Assembly (NCBI GenBank): GCA_017965445.1
Contig: JAGCPZ010000068.1
Span: 1-64,000, forward strand
DNA: 64,000 nucleotides
Reading direction: 5' to 3'
From: Fibrobacter sp.
GTDB taxonomy: Bacteria; Fibrobacterota; Fibrobacteria; Fibrobacterales; Fibrobacteraceae
The notes under the pieces are model-generated. The model saw only the letters and a program-made list of their open reading frames with translations. It was not told the origin of the DNA and did no database searches. Each line of letters begins with the position of its first letter. The stretch's first letter is position 1. This document shows positions 1-8,803 of the stretch, piece by piece. The position numbers and the translations under genes are program-made.

Positions 1-743
1 CTAAAATTACACAATTTTACCTCTTCCTGCAATACCTTGAATATCGGGTCCGAAGAGTACCCGCTGAAATCGGCCTCGCGGTTGAGCGTGTCGATAGCAC
101 GGAGCCACTGTGCCAGGCGGCTACAGTCTGTCGCGAACGATTCGGCATGTTTGAGGAACTTGCTCACTTCGATGATTGTGATGGCAAGCTGGTCGTAATA
201 GAGCAGTTTCTGCTGGTTGTAAAGTTGCACCTTGTGACGGTAGTCTTGCGACAGTCGCCATGGGAACGCGTCCGTGAACTGGAAACTGATGAGATTCAGG
301 TTCTCGAGAACGGGCGGTTCGTTCTTCTTCACCATGTTGCTGACGTGGCGGGATACATAGAGCACGACTCGTTGCCTGTAAACGGAACCGCTATCGTGCT
401 GGATTTCGATGGAGATGCGGTCGCGGGGAGCCATCCCTTCACGGTCGTTGGTCAGCAACAGGTCCGGCTCGGCGTTCCTGTAGCCGAGTTCGCTCGGGAT
501 GAAGGGGTTCACGAGTTTCGGGTGATCGATGCAGTCGGGACCGACAAGGTCCAGGGCCGCGTTGATGAGGTCGGTCGTGAGCGCGATGTTCTTTTCGCTG
601 GCCAAAATTTTCTTGATGCAGGCGTCGTTGTAGAAATAGACATTCTGCCTTTCGTATGATTTCACGATGGCGTCGGTGTCCTGGCCGTTCTTGTCGGCGT
701 TCCTGAGTTTGTCGAGGAACTGGGCAAATTCTTCTCTGGTCAT
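1..743 (-). CDS. Rpn/PD-(D/E)XK nuclease family protein, 3' end outside window
   Basis: The minus frame opens at ATG 743 and runs off the left edge without a stop (247 codons seen). The protein has a DLLL motif followed about 20 residues later by ISIEIQ, the Asp...Glu-x-Gln layout of the PD-(D/E)XK core in recombination-promoting nuclease/putative transposase (Rpn, PDDEXK_2) proteins. It is preceded by a 74-bp leader that recurs identically before the next Rpn gene. Rpn proteins are DNA endonucleases that raise RecA-independent recombination in E. coli; the function here is inferred from family resemblance. The C-terminus cannot be assessed. Confidence 0.7.
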   Translation of the reverse strand, partial: MTREEFAQFLDKLRNADKNGQDTDAIVKSYERQNVYFYNDACIKKILASEKNIALTTDLINAALDLVGPDCIDHPKLVNPFIPSELGYRNAEPDLLLTNDREGMAPRDRISIEIQHDSGSVYRQRVVLYVSRHVSNMVKKNEPPVLENLNLISFQFTDAFPWRLSQDYRHKVQLYNQQKLLYYDQLAITIIEVSKFLKHAESFATDCSRLAQWLRAIDTLNREADFSGYSSDPIFKVLQEEVKLCNF

Positions 744-770
744 TGGTGTCCTTATTCTAGGTAGAGAAAG

Positions 771-844
771 CCCTCTACCTATTATATTAACACGCTTTTT
801 TGCTCCGTTTGTCCGGAAATTTTGTGTAAAAAAATATTAGAGGC
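771..844 (-). repeat. 74-bp Rpn leader repeat, copy 1
   Basis: This stretch is identical over 74 bp to 2158-2231 (offset 1387 bp), and similarity continues at lower identity on both sides. Its ends carry CCTCTA and TAGAGG as an inverted pair, with further imperfect symmetry inside (AACAC/GTGT, TCCG/CGGA). It lies 28 bp upstream of the Rpn-like gene that starts at 743. Read on the minus strand it contains TAATATAATAGG, a plausible -10 element, so it probably carries the promoter and the start of the 5' leader. Confidence 0.85.
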
Positions 845-870
845 TAGGAACGCTAATGAAACTGTGTAAG

Positions 871-1090
871 GCGACCCCGAAACAAGTCCGGGGTGACAGA
901 GAAAAGTTCCATGTATGTGATTAATTCCGTGTAAGGCGACCCCGAAACAAGTCCGGGGTGACAGTGTGATAGGTTCTGTAACTGGATCCTTCCGCCTTCG
1001 ACGTCAGGATGACGTGACCCCGTGATCCCGCAACTAGTGCGGGACAGGCTCTGCACGGGGTGACAGTGCGAAAGCCGGGGTGACAGGGAA
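871..1090. repeat. cluster of small palindromic intergenic repeats
   Basis: Two near-identical palindromes of the type GCGACCCCG...CCGGGGTGACA lie at 871-898 and 936-963. A CTGGATCCTTC...CAGGATGACG element lies at 982-1014, and a nested CCCCGTG...CACGGGG palindrome at about 1014-1064. The 353-bp space 744-1096 contains only these and the leader repeat. Short frames that translate through the palindromes are artefacts. Confidence 0.8.
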
Positions 1091-1096
1091 AAAAAA

Positions 1097-2107
1097 TTAT
1101 TTGATGGCAAGCATTGCCGAAATCAGATCATCTGAGACATTATGAGAACGAAGGAACTCCACCCGACGACTGTTCACGGCCTCGTTCTTCTTACGTTCCT
1201 GTTCGGCACCTTTCTCCAAACCTTTCTCCAAACCTTTCTCCATGCCTTTTTCCAAACCCCGTTTCATTCCACGACGAAGGCCGGCACGTTCTGCGGCACG
1301 GCGACGGTCACCCGCCGTCTTGATTCCTAAGACCTGTCCGATACTCATTTGCATACGCAGTTCCTCTACAACTTCTTCGTCGATGTACTCTCCTAAATAT
1401 AGGTTAATTTTGTCAACAAGGGTAGCTCTCGCTTCATTATCCATTTTCGAGAGCATCTTATTAAGCGAACCCACGAGGCCCTTCAATCCATCGGGATCGA
1501 ACGCATGTTTCATCACCAACGCACCAACGGCAGCCTCGATGTTGGGTTCCGCAAGGCAAATCCTGTCGGGAATATCAACGAGATTTACGAGGACGCATTC
1601 GAAAGGAAGATTTTGGCCGTTTACCCTATCCTTGTGATTTTCGCGAAAATCCGCCATCGGGTCCCAATCGCTTTGGCCGTTGTATATTATGATGGCCTTC
1701 GTATGGAGCCAACAGAAATCTGTTGCGTTTTTGTTCACCATCACCTCAAACGTGTACTTGTATATCTGCGAGAGTACATCGCTTTTGCGGTAGGACTTAT
1801 GCTCCAACAGAATACCCACGAAAAATTCGGAGCCGTCCTTGAATTTGGCCTTAAACGCAAGATCTGACTGGCCCCATTCCTTGACACTGCTGAAGCTGCC
1901 GGGGATAAGTTCTAGACTTAGCATGTCAACGGATGAGAGCATGCGGCGGAGTTTCAAATTCTTGTATTCCGCCAGCCGGAGAAGTGTCCGCGCATTTTCA
2001 GGATCGGCATAGATATAGCGGAAAAACGGGTCGTGTTTACGACGGGTTGGCTTTCGGGCAACTCTATTTGTTGTCTTTTTCAAAATTTTCAACTTCTTCT
2101 TATTCAT
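1097..2107 (-). CDS. Rpn family recombination-promoting nuclease (YhgA-like)
   Basis: 336 residues. The basic N-terminus is followed by HDPFFRYI and a DPENARTLL segment, typical of the YhgA/Rpn (Transposase_31) family. GQSDLAFKAK then FFVGILLEHKS gives the Asp...Glu-x-Lys core of a PD-(D/E)XK nuclease. The C-terminus holds a run of near-repeats (EKGL/EKGM, residues about 283-300) encoded by tandem DNA repeats at about 1208-1260, which is common in this family. The start at ATG 2107 is about 50 bp below the second copy of the leader repeat. The role as a recombination-promoting DNA endonuclease is inferred from the family. Confidence 0.8.
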   Translation of the reverse strand: MNKKKLKILKKTTNRVARKPTRRKHDPFFRYIYADPENARTLLRLAEYKNLKLRRMLSSVDMLSLELIPGSFSSVKEWGQSDLAFKAKFKDGSEFFVGILLEHKSYRKSDVLSQIYKYTFEVMVNKNATDFCWLHTKAIIIYNGQSDWDPMADFRENHKDRVNGQNLPFECVLVNLVDIPDRICLAEPNIEAAVGALVMKHAFDPDGLKGLVGSLNKMLSKMDNEARATLVDKINLYLGEYIDEEVVEELRMQMSIGQVLGIKTAGDRRRAAERAGLRRGMKRGLEKGMEKGLEKGLEKGAEQERKKNEAVNSRRVEFLRSHNVSDDLISAMLAIK

Positions 2108-2157
2108 TTTAGCGTGTTTATTTTGGGGAAACGCTCCCGTAAAGCAAGTAGATATAC

Positions 2158-2231
2158 CCCTCTACCTATTATATTAACACGCTTTTTTGCTCCGTTTGTC
2201 CGGAAATTTTGTGTAAAAAAATATTAGAGGC
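2158..2231 (-). repeat. 74-bp Rpn leader repeat, copy 2
   Basis: Identical over 74 bp to 771-844. It sits upstream of the Rpn gene that starts at 2107. The similarity extends rightward through a GTGTAAGGCGACCCC palindrome and the CTGGATCCTTC element (2304-2336), as in copy 1, so a whole intergenic block has been duplicated. Confidence 0.85.
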
Positions 2232-2257
2232 AAGGAATGCTGATGGAACCGTGTAAG

Positions 2258-2431
2258 GCGACCCCGGTATAAAACCGGGGTGACAATGTGATAAGTTCTG
2301 CAACTGGATCCTTCCGCCTTCGGCGTCAGGATGACGATGAAAAGAGGCGACCCCGTCCCCATACGCGGATCATGACCACATAAGCACTAAAGTGCTAAGT
2401 GGTCAAAGAGAATAAATCCGGGGTGACATTC
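2258..2431. repeat. palindromic repeats, one interrupted by a second palindrome
   Basis: A GCGACCCCG...CCGGGGTGACA palindrome lies at 2258-2285 and a CTGGATCCTTC...CAGGATGACG element at 2304-2336. A third palindrome has its halves at 2347-2355 and 2418-2428, separated by an insert. The insert contains an inverted repeat at 2374-2404 (GACCAC...GTGGTC outside, AGCACT/AGTGCT inside). With the leader repeat these fill the 358-bp gap 2108-2465. Confidence 0.75.
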
Positions 2432-2465
2432 CGAATCACTCGTCTCTTTTTTATAAATAAATTAA

Positions 2466-3212
2466 TTAAATCTGGAATCCGAACGCGGCGTTCACGTCAA
2501 TGACAAAGCCCTTGTCCATCTTGAAATAAGCCCTGTCGCGTTCCGCTTCAAAGTCGCTAGTCCACATATAACCAATCCCGACATCCACCGAAAGGGCAAA
2601 ACGGCCCAAAAAACCTTCGCCACCATTCAAGATTTTCTTGACGCCACCATTGATCATAAAGCCGTACAGCCAGCCGTCAAATCGTCCGTCATTATCCGAC
2701 TTGACGTGCAAATGACTCAAGAGCAGCCCAGCCTCAAGATATCGCCACCTACCGCCAACGCCATACCAGCGATAGCTTTCCTGCAAACCGATATCGTAAA
2801 TCTTGTAACCGTCACTAGAGCGATCGACCCGCACATAGTGCGGCATCGTAACCAAGGACGATTTTTCAAAAAGCTTCCATTCCAGCGTCAAGTTCAACGA
2901 CGGATAGTCGGTAAGCCCGTTCGGAACATAGAAACCGCCCCAAAAGTGCGAGTAAGGGGCGATAAAATTCATCGGGTGTATGTACAACGTAAAAGTCGAA
3001 TCGACAAGGGAATCTTCCCCAGCGGAACTACCCGTTTCCGAGGCCCCGGTATTCACGGACGATTCGGCCGCACTCGCCGATTCCACCGCATCTTCTGATG
3101 AAACAGACTCTACGGTCTCGACCTTCATTTGCTTTTTCTGCGATGTATGCTTCACCGGTTTGGCGACAGAAAAAATAGACAGAACAAGCAGCAGAAGGAC
3201 GACTCTTTTCAT
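2466..3212 (-). CDS. exported outer-membrane-like protein, unknown function
   Basis: 248 residues. An N-terminal signal peptide (MKRVVLLLLVLSIFSVAK) is followed by a Ser/Glu/Ala-rich linker to about residue 70. The rest alternates aromatic/hydrophobic and polar residues, with a terminal aromatic strand (NAAFGFQI), as in small outer-membrane beta-barrels. No family recognised. TAAATTTG lies only 5 bp upstream of the ATG (3218-3225), so the transcript may be very short-leadered. Confidence 0.6.
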   Translation of the reverse strand: MKRVVLLLLVLSIFSVAKPVKHTSQKKQMKVETVESVSSEDAVESASAAESSVNTGASETGSSAGEDSLVDSTFTLYIHPMNFIAPYSHFWGGFYVPNGLTDYPSLNLTLEWKLFEKSSLVTMPHYVRVDRSSDGYKIYDIGLQESYRWYGVGGRWRYLEAGLLLSHLHVKSDNDGRFDGWLYGFMINGGVKKILNGGEGFLGRFALSVDVGIGYMWTSDFEAERDRAYFKMDKGFVIDVNAAFGFQI

Positions 3213-3241
3213 ACATGCAAATTTAGTTTATTTTTTCTCCT

Positions 3242-4012
3242 TCATCTAATCCATCGCGATACATGAACGCCATTCCATCCTAAAGTATTGTGGTGGAATC
3301 CGCGCTCATACGAGGCACCAAATCGTCCCCACCGAACCGACAGTTGGACAGCCACGGCAAAATCCGGGAAACGGTAACATGTCGTCATATCGAAGAATTT
3401 CCACCGGAAAACAGCCCCCACATGCAGGTAGTCAAAATCACTTTCGACAAACGCAGAAATCGACTCGTCAGAAATCCAATGAATACCGACAACGGGAGAA
3501 ACGCCCTCATCCAAGAACCCGCTCAACATTCCCGATACCGAAACCTGCCGCCATAGATAATTCGCCCCCCATTTAAACCGATGCCTCGTCCAAAAAACAT
3601 CGCCGGGAACCCATTCCATGTCGATTCCGTAGCCCATGCCGACAGCAAGCCTCGCCCACGTCTTCGCAAAAGAGGCCTCCGAATACAGGTTTCGATACAG
3701 GGAATCCATGGACTGGTAACTGACAAAAGTCCCCACGCGATATGCGTCACTTCCAAAGTCGAGCGACAAGTTCCACGAAATTTCGTCAACATCGTCCATC
3801 CAGTAAAACGACACACCATAAGCGCCTTCCGCAAAACGCGCAGGAGACGAATGGAACCCACCAAGCCCCTTCGGGGATGTCCCGCCAGAAAGAAGCGATG
3901 TGAACGAAGCGCGACCTTCCGAAGCCATCCCTGGCACTCCGAGGAACAGAACAGCGGATAAAACCCCAAAACAGCCGAGCCACCTACGGGCGAACAAGAA
4001 TACCGACAACAT
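3242..4012 (-). CDS. exported beta-barrel-like protein, unknown function
   Basis: I start it at ATG 4012, which gives a clean signal peptide (MLSVFLFARRWLGCFG..., predicted cut after GMAS). The longer frame opening at 4081 adds unlikely residues. The mature part is Trp/Tyr-rich with alternating strands and ends HVSRWIR. It overlaps the last 29 bp of the upstream lamin-tail gene, implying translational coupling. Family unknown; it resembles PorP/SprF-like or other FCB barrels only in general character. Confidence 0.6.
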   Translation of the reverse strand: MLSVFLFARRWLGCFGVLSAVLFLGVPGMASEGRASFTSLLSGGTSPKGLGGFHSSPARFAEGAYGVSFYWMDDVDEISWNLSLDFGSDAYRVGTFVSYQSMDSLYRNLYSEASFAKTWARLAVGMGYGIDMEWVPGDVFWTRHRFKWGANYLWRQVSVSGMLSGFLDEGVSPVVGIHWISDESISAFVESDFDYLHVGAVFRWKFFDMTTCYRFPDFAVAVQLSVRWGRFGASYERGFHHNTLGWNGVHVSRWIR

Positions 4013-5324
4013 TCTCGTACTCCCCTGCAGAAAAAGTGACATAACCAACACCAATTCCAAGATGAACTTGCACAGGCACATTCACCCACACATTCGACAT
4101 CGCCGGAACCACAGCTTTCCACACGTAGCGTCCTGCCGAATCTAGCAAGCCAACAGTCACCTCATTTTCAGATTCCACGCGGACCCGAAGAGGATCGCCC
4201 CGCTTCGAGACCACCCGCGATGAAAGTTTATACGTAAACGGTGCGTTCAGCAAGACCTGCGAACCAGTTGCATTCGTGGCAGATGACAGCCCCGCCTTCG
4301 CATTTTTCGATTGATACCCTGGAGTAAATTCTCGACGCCCTGTCAGCGGATTGAAGCCCGATGGACACGCGACCTCCCCCTTCTTCCAAACAACGCTATC
4401 CACGACATCGTTGAGAAAGCAGAGACGCAGCGTGCCTTCTACGTTATTCAAAAAACCAAGCGACACTTGAATCAACCTGATGTCGGGAATCCCAAGTGCT
4501 ACCCTCAGCGAAGCAGTATCCTTGCTTACAAGCACTGTCTGGTATGGCAAAATCGAATCCCCTGCACGACCCAAGGCGCCCCCGCGGTCGCAAAAGCGGA
4601 ACGTTTCTAACGGTAACGGATATGCGCTCGCATTGTGGAGTTCCACCCACTCCGGCATGGGTTCTTCGGGACAGTGGTGCACTTCGGTCACACGCAAGGG
4701 AAATGTTCCATCCCCCATCATCGCCACCATAAGCGAATCACGCTCGCCGTTCTCCGACACGGCACTGGATTCCTCGGCAAAAGTCCATTCGTTCGTCATT
4801 CCAACGCGGTGGATGACTTTTCCTGATTTCGGACGTGGCACCGTCACGGAATCCACGCACGTACCCGCCCAAAGTTTCCAACCAGACTCCCTGGAATTCG
4901 GGAGCGTCGTATTCCCTAAAGAGCCGCAAACAACGCCACTCCGCGGCGCATCTTGATTGCGCGATTCACTTTGCAACCTACTTTGCAATCCACTTTGCGA
5001 CAGACTCTGCGGTTCATATCGCAGCGTATCCTGCGACGAGCCTTGCACGGAAATTCGAGCAGCACATTGTGCCGAATCGTGCACAAGCACTAGCCGCTCC
5101 GCATCGGGCCACGGGAACGCAAGAATCTCCTTGGACTCAAACCGCACAAAAAGCGATTCCGCACGAAAATCGTCCATCAGGATTTCGACGTATTCCCCAT
5201 CCTTGTCCGAAACGTCTTTCGGGTCAGGATAGAATTCAACAAACATCGGACACGAATGCGTGACCGAAAAAAGTGCCAAGCCAATACACGCAAAGGCCGG
5301 CACAAAACAGCCATATTTTTTCAC
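3984..5324 (-). CDS. exported lamin-tail-domain protein
   Basis: The start is GTG 5324, with GGAGGG 4 bp upstream; the frame is open to an ATG at 5351 but that has no ribosome site. After a signal peptide, the N-terminal segment (VEFYPDP...GEYVEIL) and a central one (LRVTEVHHCPE...EWVELHN) both look like lamin-tail domains, a surface Ig-like fold common in secreted bacterial proteins. Between them is a Ser/Gln/Arg repeat linker (about residues 110-130). A beta-sandwich-like C-terminus follows. It probably forms an operon with the M23 peptidase upstream (49-bp gap) and the barrel protein downstream. Confidence 0.65.
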   Translation of the reverse strand: MKKYGCFVPAFACIGLALFSVTHSCPMFVEFYPDPKDVSDKDGEYVEILMDDFRAESLFVRFESKEILAFPWPDAERLVLVHDSAQCAARISVQGSSQDTLRYEPQSLSQSGLQSRLQSESRNQDAPRSGVVCGSLGNTTLPNSRESGWKLWAGTCVDSVTVPRPKSGKVIHRVGMTNEWTFAEESSAVSENGERDSLMVAMMGDGTFPLRVTEVHHCPEEPMPEWVELHNASAYPLPLETFRFCDRGGALGRAGDSILPYQTVLVSKDTASLRVALGIPDIRLIQVSLGFLNNVEGTLRLCFLNDVVDSVVWKKGEVACPSGFNPLTGRREFTPGYQSKNAKAGLSSATNATGSQVLLNAPFTYKLSSRVVSKRGDPLRVRVESENEVTVGLLDSAGRYVWKAVVPAMSNVWVNVPVQVHLGIGVGYVTFSAGEYENVVGILVRP

Positions 5325-5373
5325 GACACCCTCCCGGGCGCGCCCCTCCAAGCGTAAAAAACGCTAGCGAGAA

Positions 5374-6294
5374 TTAATCGACTTCATAGTCGTTAGGGAG
5401 AATATAAGGAAGAGGGTTCACCGGGACGCCATTACGCCAGACCTCGTAATGGAGGTGCGGACCGACGGAACGTCCAGTATTGCCCATATAGCCAAGGATT
5501 TGATAACGATGTACAAATTGGCCCGGAGTCACGGCGGACATCTGCAAGTGCCCGTAACGGGTCTTGAGTCCGTTGCCATGATTCAGGACGATAAAATTCC
5601 CAAAAGAGGAACTCAGCTGGGAAATCTCTACGACGCCATCCGCCGGGGAATAAACCGGAGTCCAGCGGTCGTTGGCGATATCGATGCCCTGGTGCATCTT
5701 GCCAATTTCACCCGTCACCGGATGGATTCGCGGACCAAAAGCGGAGGCATAACGGCCGGCAGTCGGAGAAACCGACGGAATATAACGCCAAACAGAACGG
5801 CTCTGGTCGATGTACTTGGTCAGAGCGTCAAAAGATTCTTCGTTGTTCTGGATTTTTCCATAAATGCGCCAAACATCTTCGTGCATTTTGGCGGTGCGTT
5901 CAAAAACAGGAGAAGTATTGCGCAAAAGCTGCACTTCCGGTTCGATATGTCCACCGGTCGCCAAATCACGGGAAGCCTCGTCCGGCAACGGAAGTCCAAG
6001 CTTCGCGTGCAGCATTTTTTCGGCTTTGAAAAAATCCTTGGAAGTGTTCGAAATGTAATCGACAGTACTCTGGATTTGCGTCAGTTCCTTGTTCAACTTC
6101 TGACGGCTCGCAAAAGCATGTTTCAAAACACCATCATAAACCGAAGTCGAAAGGATTTGCACTAAAAAAAGAATGAATCCGGTAATCATCACAATCCGCA
6201 CAAAAAGTCCGCCACGGAAAAGGAATGCAGGAACCTTGACAGTCAGCATCCGGGATGACTTTTGAAAATGGATTGATGTCTTTACAAAATTCAT
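5374..6294 (-). CDS. M23 family metallopeptidase (LytM domain), membrane-anchored
   Basis: 306 residues. A single N-terminal membrane segment (about residues 30-50, IVMITGFILFLVQIL) is followed by a helical, probably coiled-coil region and a C-terminal LytM domain. The zinc site is complete: MHQGIDIA (HxxxD) and HLHYE (HxH). The domain starts with SAFGPRIHPVTG, typical of peptidoglycan DD-endopeptidases of the MepM/NlpD-like group. The likely role is cleavage of peptide cross-bridges in the periplasm, or activation of an amidase. Confidence 0.88.
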   Translation of the reverse strand: MNFVKTSIHFQKSSRMLTVKVPAFLFRGGLFVRIVMITGFILFLVQILSTSVYDGVLKHAFASRQKLNKELTQIQSTVDYISNTSKDFFKAEKMLHAKLGLPLPDEASRDLATGGHIEPEVQLLRNTSPVFERTAKMHEDVWRIYGKIQNNEESFDALTKYIDQSRSVWRYIPSVSPTAGRYASAFGPRIHPVTGEIGKMHQGIDIANDRWTPVYSPADGVVEISQLSSSFGNFIVLNHGNGLKTRYGHLQMSAVTPGQFVHRYQILGYMGNTGRSVGPHLHYEVWRNGVPVNPLPYILPNDYEVD

Positions 6295-6449
6295 TTAAGG
6301 GAAATTTAAAAAAAGACCCTTTAAAATGCAAAGGTTTTAATCCTTCTTTTTCATTACTTTTCAGGACAAATGCGCAAAAAGACGTGTTTTAGACCAATTT
6401 ACAAGAATTTTAGACCATAAATTTCAGATAACACGTGATAACCGACACT

Positions 6450-7214
6450 TTATATAGGATTATCCAGGTCTATAAATTTCGCAGGAATATTCAGCTCCGA
6501 CTCGATTTTTTTAGCCAAAGCACTCACGCCAAAAATTTCTGTACGGTGGTGTCCGCACGAAACCAGGTTCACCCCGTTCTCCTGACAGAATATCGGTACT
6601 TCTTCCTTGATGCTCCCGGTGATAAAAGCATCGCAATTCAATTCCATCGCCTCGCGGATTCCCGAGACACCACAGCTGCCGCTACAAATGGCGACGCGCT
6701 TAATTTGTTCAGGCCCGTAGAAAAAATGATTCTGCACTCCATACTGGAAAGCCGCACCCATGCGGTCGAGAAACCCGGTCTGCGTTACAGGAGCTTTCCA
6801 CTCAGCAATAACACCCACAGCGCCTTCGCCTTCGTAAAGAAACCCCTGAACCGGTTCGAGTCCCAGTTTTTTTGCGATAACGGCATTGTTGCCGACTTCG
6901 GGGTGCCCGTCCAGCGGCAAATGGAATCCGAAAACGGAAATGCCATTTTTCATCAGCTTACGGAGACGTTCTGCAAATTTTCCGACCGGGAGCTGGCTCT
7001 CGCCTTTCCAGAAGCCATTCGGATGGTGGACAATAATGCAATCAGCCTTTTCTTCAATGGCCGCATCAATCAGCTGGTCGCGCAAGCTCACACCCGTCAC
7101 GATTCTGGTGACTTTATCGTTGGCTTCGACGCAAAGACCATCCACGCAGAAATCACTAAAAGATTTAGGATTAAGCAAGTTATCTAGCCATGCAGAAAAA
7201 AAAGGCAAATCCAT
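6450..7214 (-). CDS. Nif3-like dinuclear metal centre protein (YbgI family)
   Basis: 254 residues, normal length for the single-domain YbgI/Nif3 family. Metal-binding signatures are present: IIVHHPNGFW near residue 60 and HHRTE near residue 222. The central segment includes a GSCG turn. Members are hexameric with a two-metal site; proposed activities include GTP cyclohydrolase I type 2, but the true substrate is unsettled. Divergent from metK. The start has AAGGAGCG upstream. Confidence 0.88.
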   Translation of the reverse strand: MDLPFFSAWLDNLLNPKSFSDFCVDGLCVEANDKVTRIVTGVSLRDQLIDAAIEEKADCIIVHHPNGFWKGESQLPVGKFAERLRKLMKNGISVFGFHLPLDGHPEVGNNAVIAKKLGLEPVQGFLYEGEGAVGVIAEWKAPVTQTGFLDRMGAAFQYGVQNHFFYGPEQIKRVAICSGSCGVSGIREAMELNCDAFITGSIKEEVPIFCQENGVNLVSCGHHRTEIFGVSALAKKIESELNIPAKFIDLDNPI

Positions 7215-7250
7215 AAACGCTCCTTGTTTTCACCAGTCTTCAACGGAATT

Positions 7251-7305
7251 ATAGTAATTTAGTTACTAGTTCTGAGTTACTAGTTACTAGATACTAGAGA
7301 TTGCT
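7251..7305. repeat. 7-bp-period array (GTTACTA type)
   Basis: Successive 7-mers from 7262 are GTTACTA, GTTCTGA, GTTACTA, GTTACTA, GATACTA, GAGATTG. The phase extends back to about 7251. A further TAGTTACTAG lies at 7320-7330. It sits between the divergent Nif3-like gene and metK. Confidence 0.85.
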
Positions 7306-7387
7306 ATAAGAACGTTTCCATAGTTACTAGAGAAGATTTGGCAATATTATTTTCCATGGTAATTTAATCGGTAACAATAGTCATAGA

Positions 7388-7452
7388 CTATCACGCAACC
7401 GTTTGGAGTGCAAAAAAGCCCTATTGGATTGCTTTTTCGTTGCCACAATCTA
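7388..7452 (+). other. possible structured metK leader
   Basis: The 298-bp space before metK contains GCAACC at 7394, then GCAAAAAAGC (7409-7418) facing GCTTTTTC and GTTGC (7431-7443). This allows a nested hairpin about 70 bp before the start codon. SAM-dependent leaders often control metK, but I cannot match this to a known SAM riboswitch class. The A/T-rich stem could simply be a weak terminator. Confidence 0.25.
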
Positions 7453-7512
7453 TGCATTTAACTAAATTTACGCATAGAAAGAATTTTAACGGAATTATTT
7501 ATAGGAGCCCCA

Positions 7513-8706
7513 ATGGCACATTATCTCTTTACCTCCGAATCTGTTTCTAAAGGCCACCCGGACAAGGTTGCCGACCAGATCTCCGACTCCATTCTTGACG
7601 CCTGCCTCGCCCAGGACCCGAAAAGCCGTGTCGCTTGCGAAACGCTCGTAAACACAGGCCTCGTCGTCATCTCCGGCGAAATCACCACCAAGGCCGTCGT
7701 CGATTTCCAGGAAGTCGCACGCAATACCATCAAGAACATCGGCTACGTGAACCCCGACCTCCAGTTCGACTACAAGGGCTGCGCCGTTCTCGTCGCCATG
7801 GACAAGCAGTCTCCGGATATCGCCCAGGGCGTTGACGCCAAGGCTGCCGAAGGTAAAGAAGACGACAAGCAGGGTGCCGGCGACCAGGGCATGATGTTCG
7901 GTTACGCCGTGAAGGAAACCAAGGAACTCATGCCACTCCCGATTAGCCTCGCCCACAAGCTCATGGAAGAAATCCAGAACCTCCGCGAAAAAGGCAAAAT
8001 CAAGTGGCTCCGCCCGGACGCCAAGTCCCAGGTGACTGTGGAATACGACGAAAACGACAAGCCCGTGCGCGTCGATACCGTCGTCATTTCTACCCAGCAC
8101 GACGAAAAGGTGAACGGCAAGGAACTCAAGCACTCCCAGATCGAAAAGGAAATCATCGAAAAGCTCATCAAGAAGGTGATTCCGGCGAAGTTCCTCGACA
8201 AGAAGACCCGTTACCTCGTGAACCCGACCGGCAAGTTCGTTGTCGGCGGCCCGCACGGTGACTGCGGCCTCACTGGCCGTAAGATTATCGTCGATACCTA
8301 CGGCGGCATGGGCCGTCACGGTGGTGGCGCATTCAGCGGTAAGGACCCCTCCAAGGTGGACCGCAGTGCAGCATACGCAGCACGTTATGTTGCCAAGAAC
8401 ATCGTTGCTGCAGGCCTCGCCTACCGTTGCGAAGTGCAGCTCGCTTACGCTATCGGTTACTCCAAGCCGGTTTCCGTGCTCGTCAATACTTTTGGCACTG
8501 GCAAAATCGACGACCGCAAGATCGAAGAAATCGTCGCCAAGAACTTCGACCTCTCTCCGGCAGGCATCGAAAAGATGCTCGACCTCCGCAAGCCGGGTTA
8601 CGTGCAGACCGCCGCCCTCGGTCACTTCGGCCGCACGGGGGAGCGCTTCACGTGGGAAAAGACCGACAAGGCCGAAGCCCTGAAGAAGGCTGCTGAAGCT
8701 GTATAA
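7513..8706 (+). CDS. metK: S-adenosylmethionine synthase
   Basis: 397 residues, full family length. It makes SAM from methionine and ATP. It opens [13 protein letters not shown] and contains the conserved [12 protein letters not shown] loop and [14 protein letters not shown] segment that bind ATP/phosphate. AGGAG lies 6 bp before ATG. It is codon-biased (AAG/CTC/GGC rich), as expected for high expression. A terminator follows at 8769. Confidence 0.97.
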   Translation: MAHYLFTSESVSKGHPDKVADQISDSILDACLAQDPKSRVACETLVNTGLVVISGEITTKAVVDFQEVARNTIKNIGYVNPDLQFDYKGCAVLVAMDKQSPDIAQGVDAKAAEGKEDDKQGAGDQGMMFGYAVKETKELMPLPISLAHKLMEEIQNLREKGKIKWLRPDAKSQVTVEYDENDKPVRVDTVVISTQHDEKVNGKELKHSQIEKEIIEKLIKKVIPAKFLDKKTRYLVNPTGKFVVGGPHGDCGLTGRKIIVDTYGGMGRHGGGAFSGKDPSKVDRSAAYAARYVAKNIVAAGLAYRCEVQLAYAIGYSKPVSVLVNTFGTGKIDDRKIEEIVAKNFDLSPAGIEKMLDLRKPGYVQTAALGHFGRTGERFTWEKTDKAEALKKAAEAV

Positions 8707-8743
8707 GACCGCCCGCGGCTCTAGACCGCCTGCGGCTCTAAGG
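8706..8743. repeat. short direct repeat after metK
   Basis: Two copies of GACCGCC(C/T)GCGGCTCTA lie in tandem directly after the metK stop codon. Each contains a small GC palindrome. Confidence 0.6.
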
Positions 8744-8768
8744 CAAAAAAAATTACACCTCAAACATT

Positions 8769-8803
8769 GTGGTCCTGGACATGGTTCCAAGGCCACTTTT
8801 TTA
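8769..8803 (+). terminator. metK: terminator of metK
   Basis: GTGGTCCTGGA pairs with TCCAAGGCCAC (one mismatch, one wobble) and is followed by TTTTTT. The T-run overlaps the stop codon of the converging gene. Confidence 0.8.

Noticed and set aside
853-1110. 85-residue minus-strand frame
   Set aside because: It translates through palindromic repeats (SHCHPGLVSGS), a known artefact pattern. No ribosome site and no domain.
2174-2362. 62-residue minus-strand frame
   Set aside because: It lies in the duplicated leader and palindromes and shares only repeat-derived sequence.
7495-8796. 433-residue frame opposite metK
   Set aside because: A shadow of metK: Val/Leu/Asp-rich and without family motifs. 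High GC third positions keep the opposite strand open.
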